This document shows, in pieces, positions 6,116 to 6,286 of a stretch of DNA of 6,286 nt. Position 1 is the stretch's first letter, and the number at the start of each line of letters is the position of its first letter. A program made the position numbers and the translations under genes. Origin of the DNA: G039029935 sp039029935 (GTDB lineage Bacteria > Chloroflexota > Anaerolineae > Caldilineales > Caldilineaceae). The stretch covers positions 1 to 6,286 of the forward strand of contig JBCCFC010000838.1 of the NCBI GenBank assembly GCA_039029935.1. The letters are read 5' to 3'. The notes beneath the pieces were generated by a model, which ran no database searches, was not told the origin of the DNA, and saw nothing but the letters and a program-made list of their open reading frames with translations.

Positions 6116-6245
6116 TTTTTTCCTGATACTATGCTTTTTTACCACAGCCAATAGGATATGCCAAATATACCTCGATGAGCAAAAGTTGGACTATAGGGCT
6201 ACCAACCCATTGATTTGCCTTTTTCATCATTCCGGTCGCATAAAG

Positions 6246-6275
6246 TTGGTTCTTTCTGGATAATGCTGATATAAT
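6246..6275 (+). promoter_or_regulatory. Extended -10 promoter firing out of the right edge
   Basis: A consensus TATAAT (6270-6275) is preceded by TG one base upstream (6267-6268), giving an extended -10 element. TTGGTT (6246-6251, three of six -35 bases) lies 18 bp upstream. It would drive a forward gene beginning beyond the window, divergent from the small hypothetical gene. No start codon or coding sequence is visible after it. Confidence 0.45.
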
Positions 6276-6286
6276 GTCAAGTTGCA

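Larger units (their letters stand above)
5945..6286. other. AT-rich right-end intergenic stretch
   Basis: About 340 bp with no convincing gene. It holds an imperfect palindrome at 5961-5979 (CACAAGTTATCAACCTGTG, seven of nine pairs match) just upstream of the small gene. It also holds a short palindrome GCCGTGACGGC at 6018-6028, a run of nine T at 6045-6053 beside ATATAA that may be part of the small gene's reverse-strand promoter, a tandem motif near 6091-6115, and a forward promoter at the window edge. The only reverse ORF outside the small gene, 33 codons at 6129-6230, lacks coding support. Confidence 0.6.

Noticed and set aside
6129..6230. Reverse-strand 33-codon ORF beginning MMKKANQWVG
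   Set aside because: It is very short, has no properly spaced ribosome binding site and no recognisable features.

Overview
The window reads as an ordinary bacterial chromosome segment, with compact genes, short gaps and no phage or plasmid hallmark genes. The proteins look Chloroflexota-like (Anaerolineae-type) to me. That placement is an impression from protein style, not a computed result. The core genes have moderate GC, while the right-hand third outside the coding regions is clearly AT-richer.

Layout: a forward GNAT-family acetyltransferase gene (116-613) sits behind a promoter-like site. Its -35 box overlaps a perfect 12-bp-arm inverted repeat, and its -10 box is so close to the ATG that a leaderless mRNA is predicted. 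The gene converges on a reverse-strand block. A perfect 48-bp palindrome (631-678) lies in the convergent gap. Reading the reverse block in its own direction, the order is: a small unrecognised protein (5944 to 5486), a class I PLP-dependent aminotransferase (5257 to 4088), a TauE/SafE-type membrane permease (3976 to 3155) and a FadN-type bifunctional beta-oxidation enzyme (3125 to 696). The permease and fadN are 29 bp apart and are probably co-transcribed. The aminotransferase is separated from them by a 111-bp gap built of degenerate 7-8-bp repeats in inverted orientation.

Functionally, fadN performs the hydration and second oxidation steps of fatty-acid beta-oxidation. The aminotransferase probably links aspartate/glutamate-type amino acids with their 2-oxo acids. 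The permease would export a small anion, classically sulfite or a sulfonate. No thiolase or acyl-CoA dehydrogenase is next to fadN here, so the block is not a complete pathway operon.

The most unusual material is non-coding: (i) a MITE-like 103-bp element with terminal inverted repeats, an inner hairpin and flanking AACA direct repeats, directly upstream of the aminotransferase; (ii) the repeat-built inverted structure at 3995-4077; (iii) the 48-bp palindrome; (iv) the operator-like repeat before the GNAT gene; and (v) a short tandem motif at 6091-6115 that resembles a dispersed intergenic repeat. I see no CRISPR array, rRNA, tRNA, toxin-antitoxin pair or defence operon. I cannot support a claim that a complete new system lies in this window.
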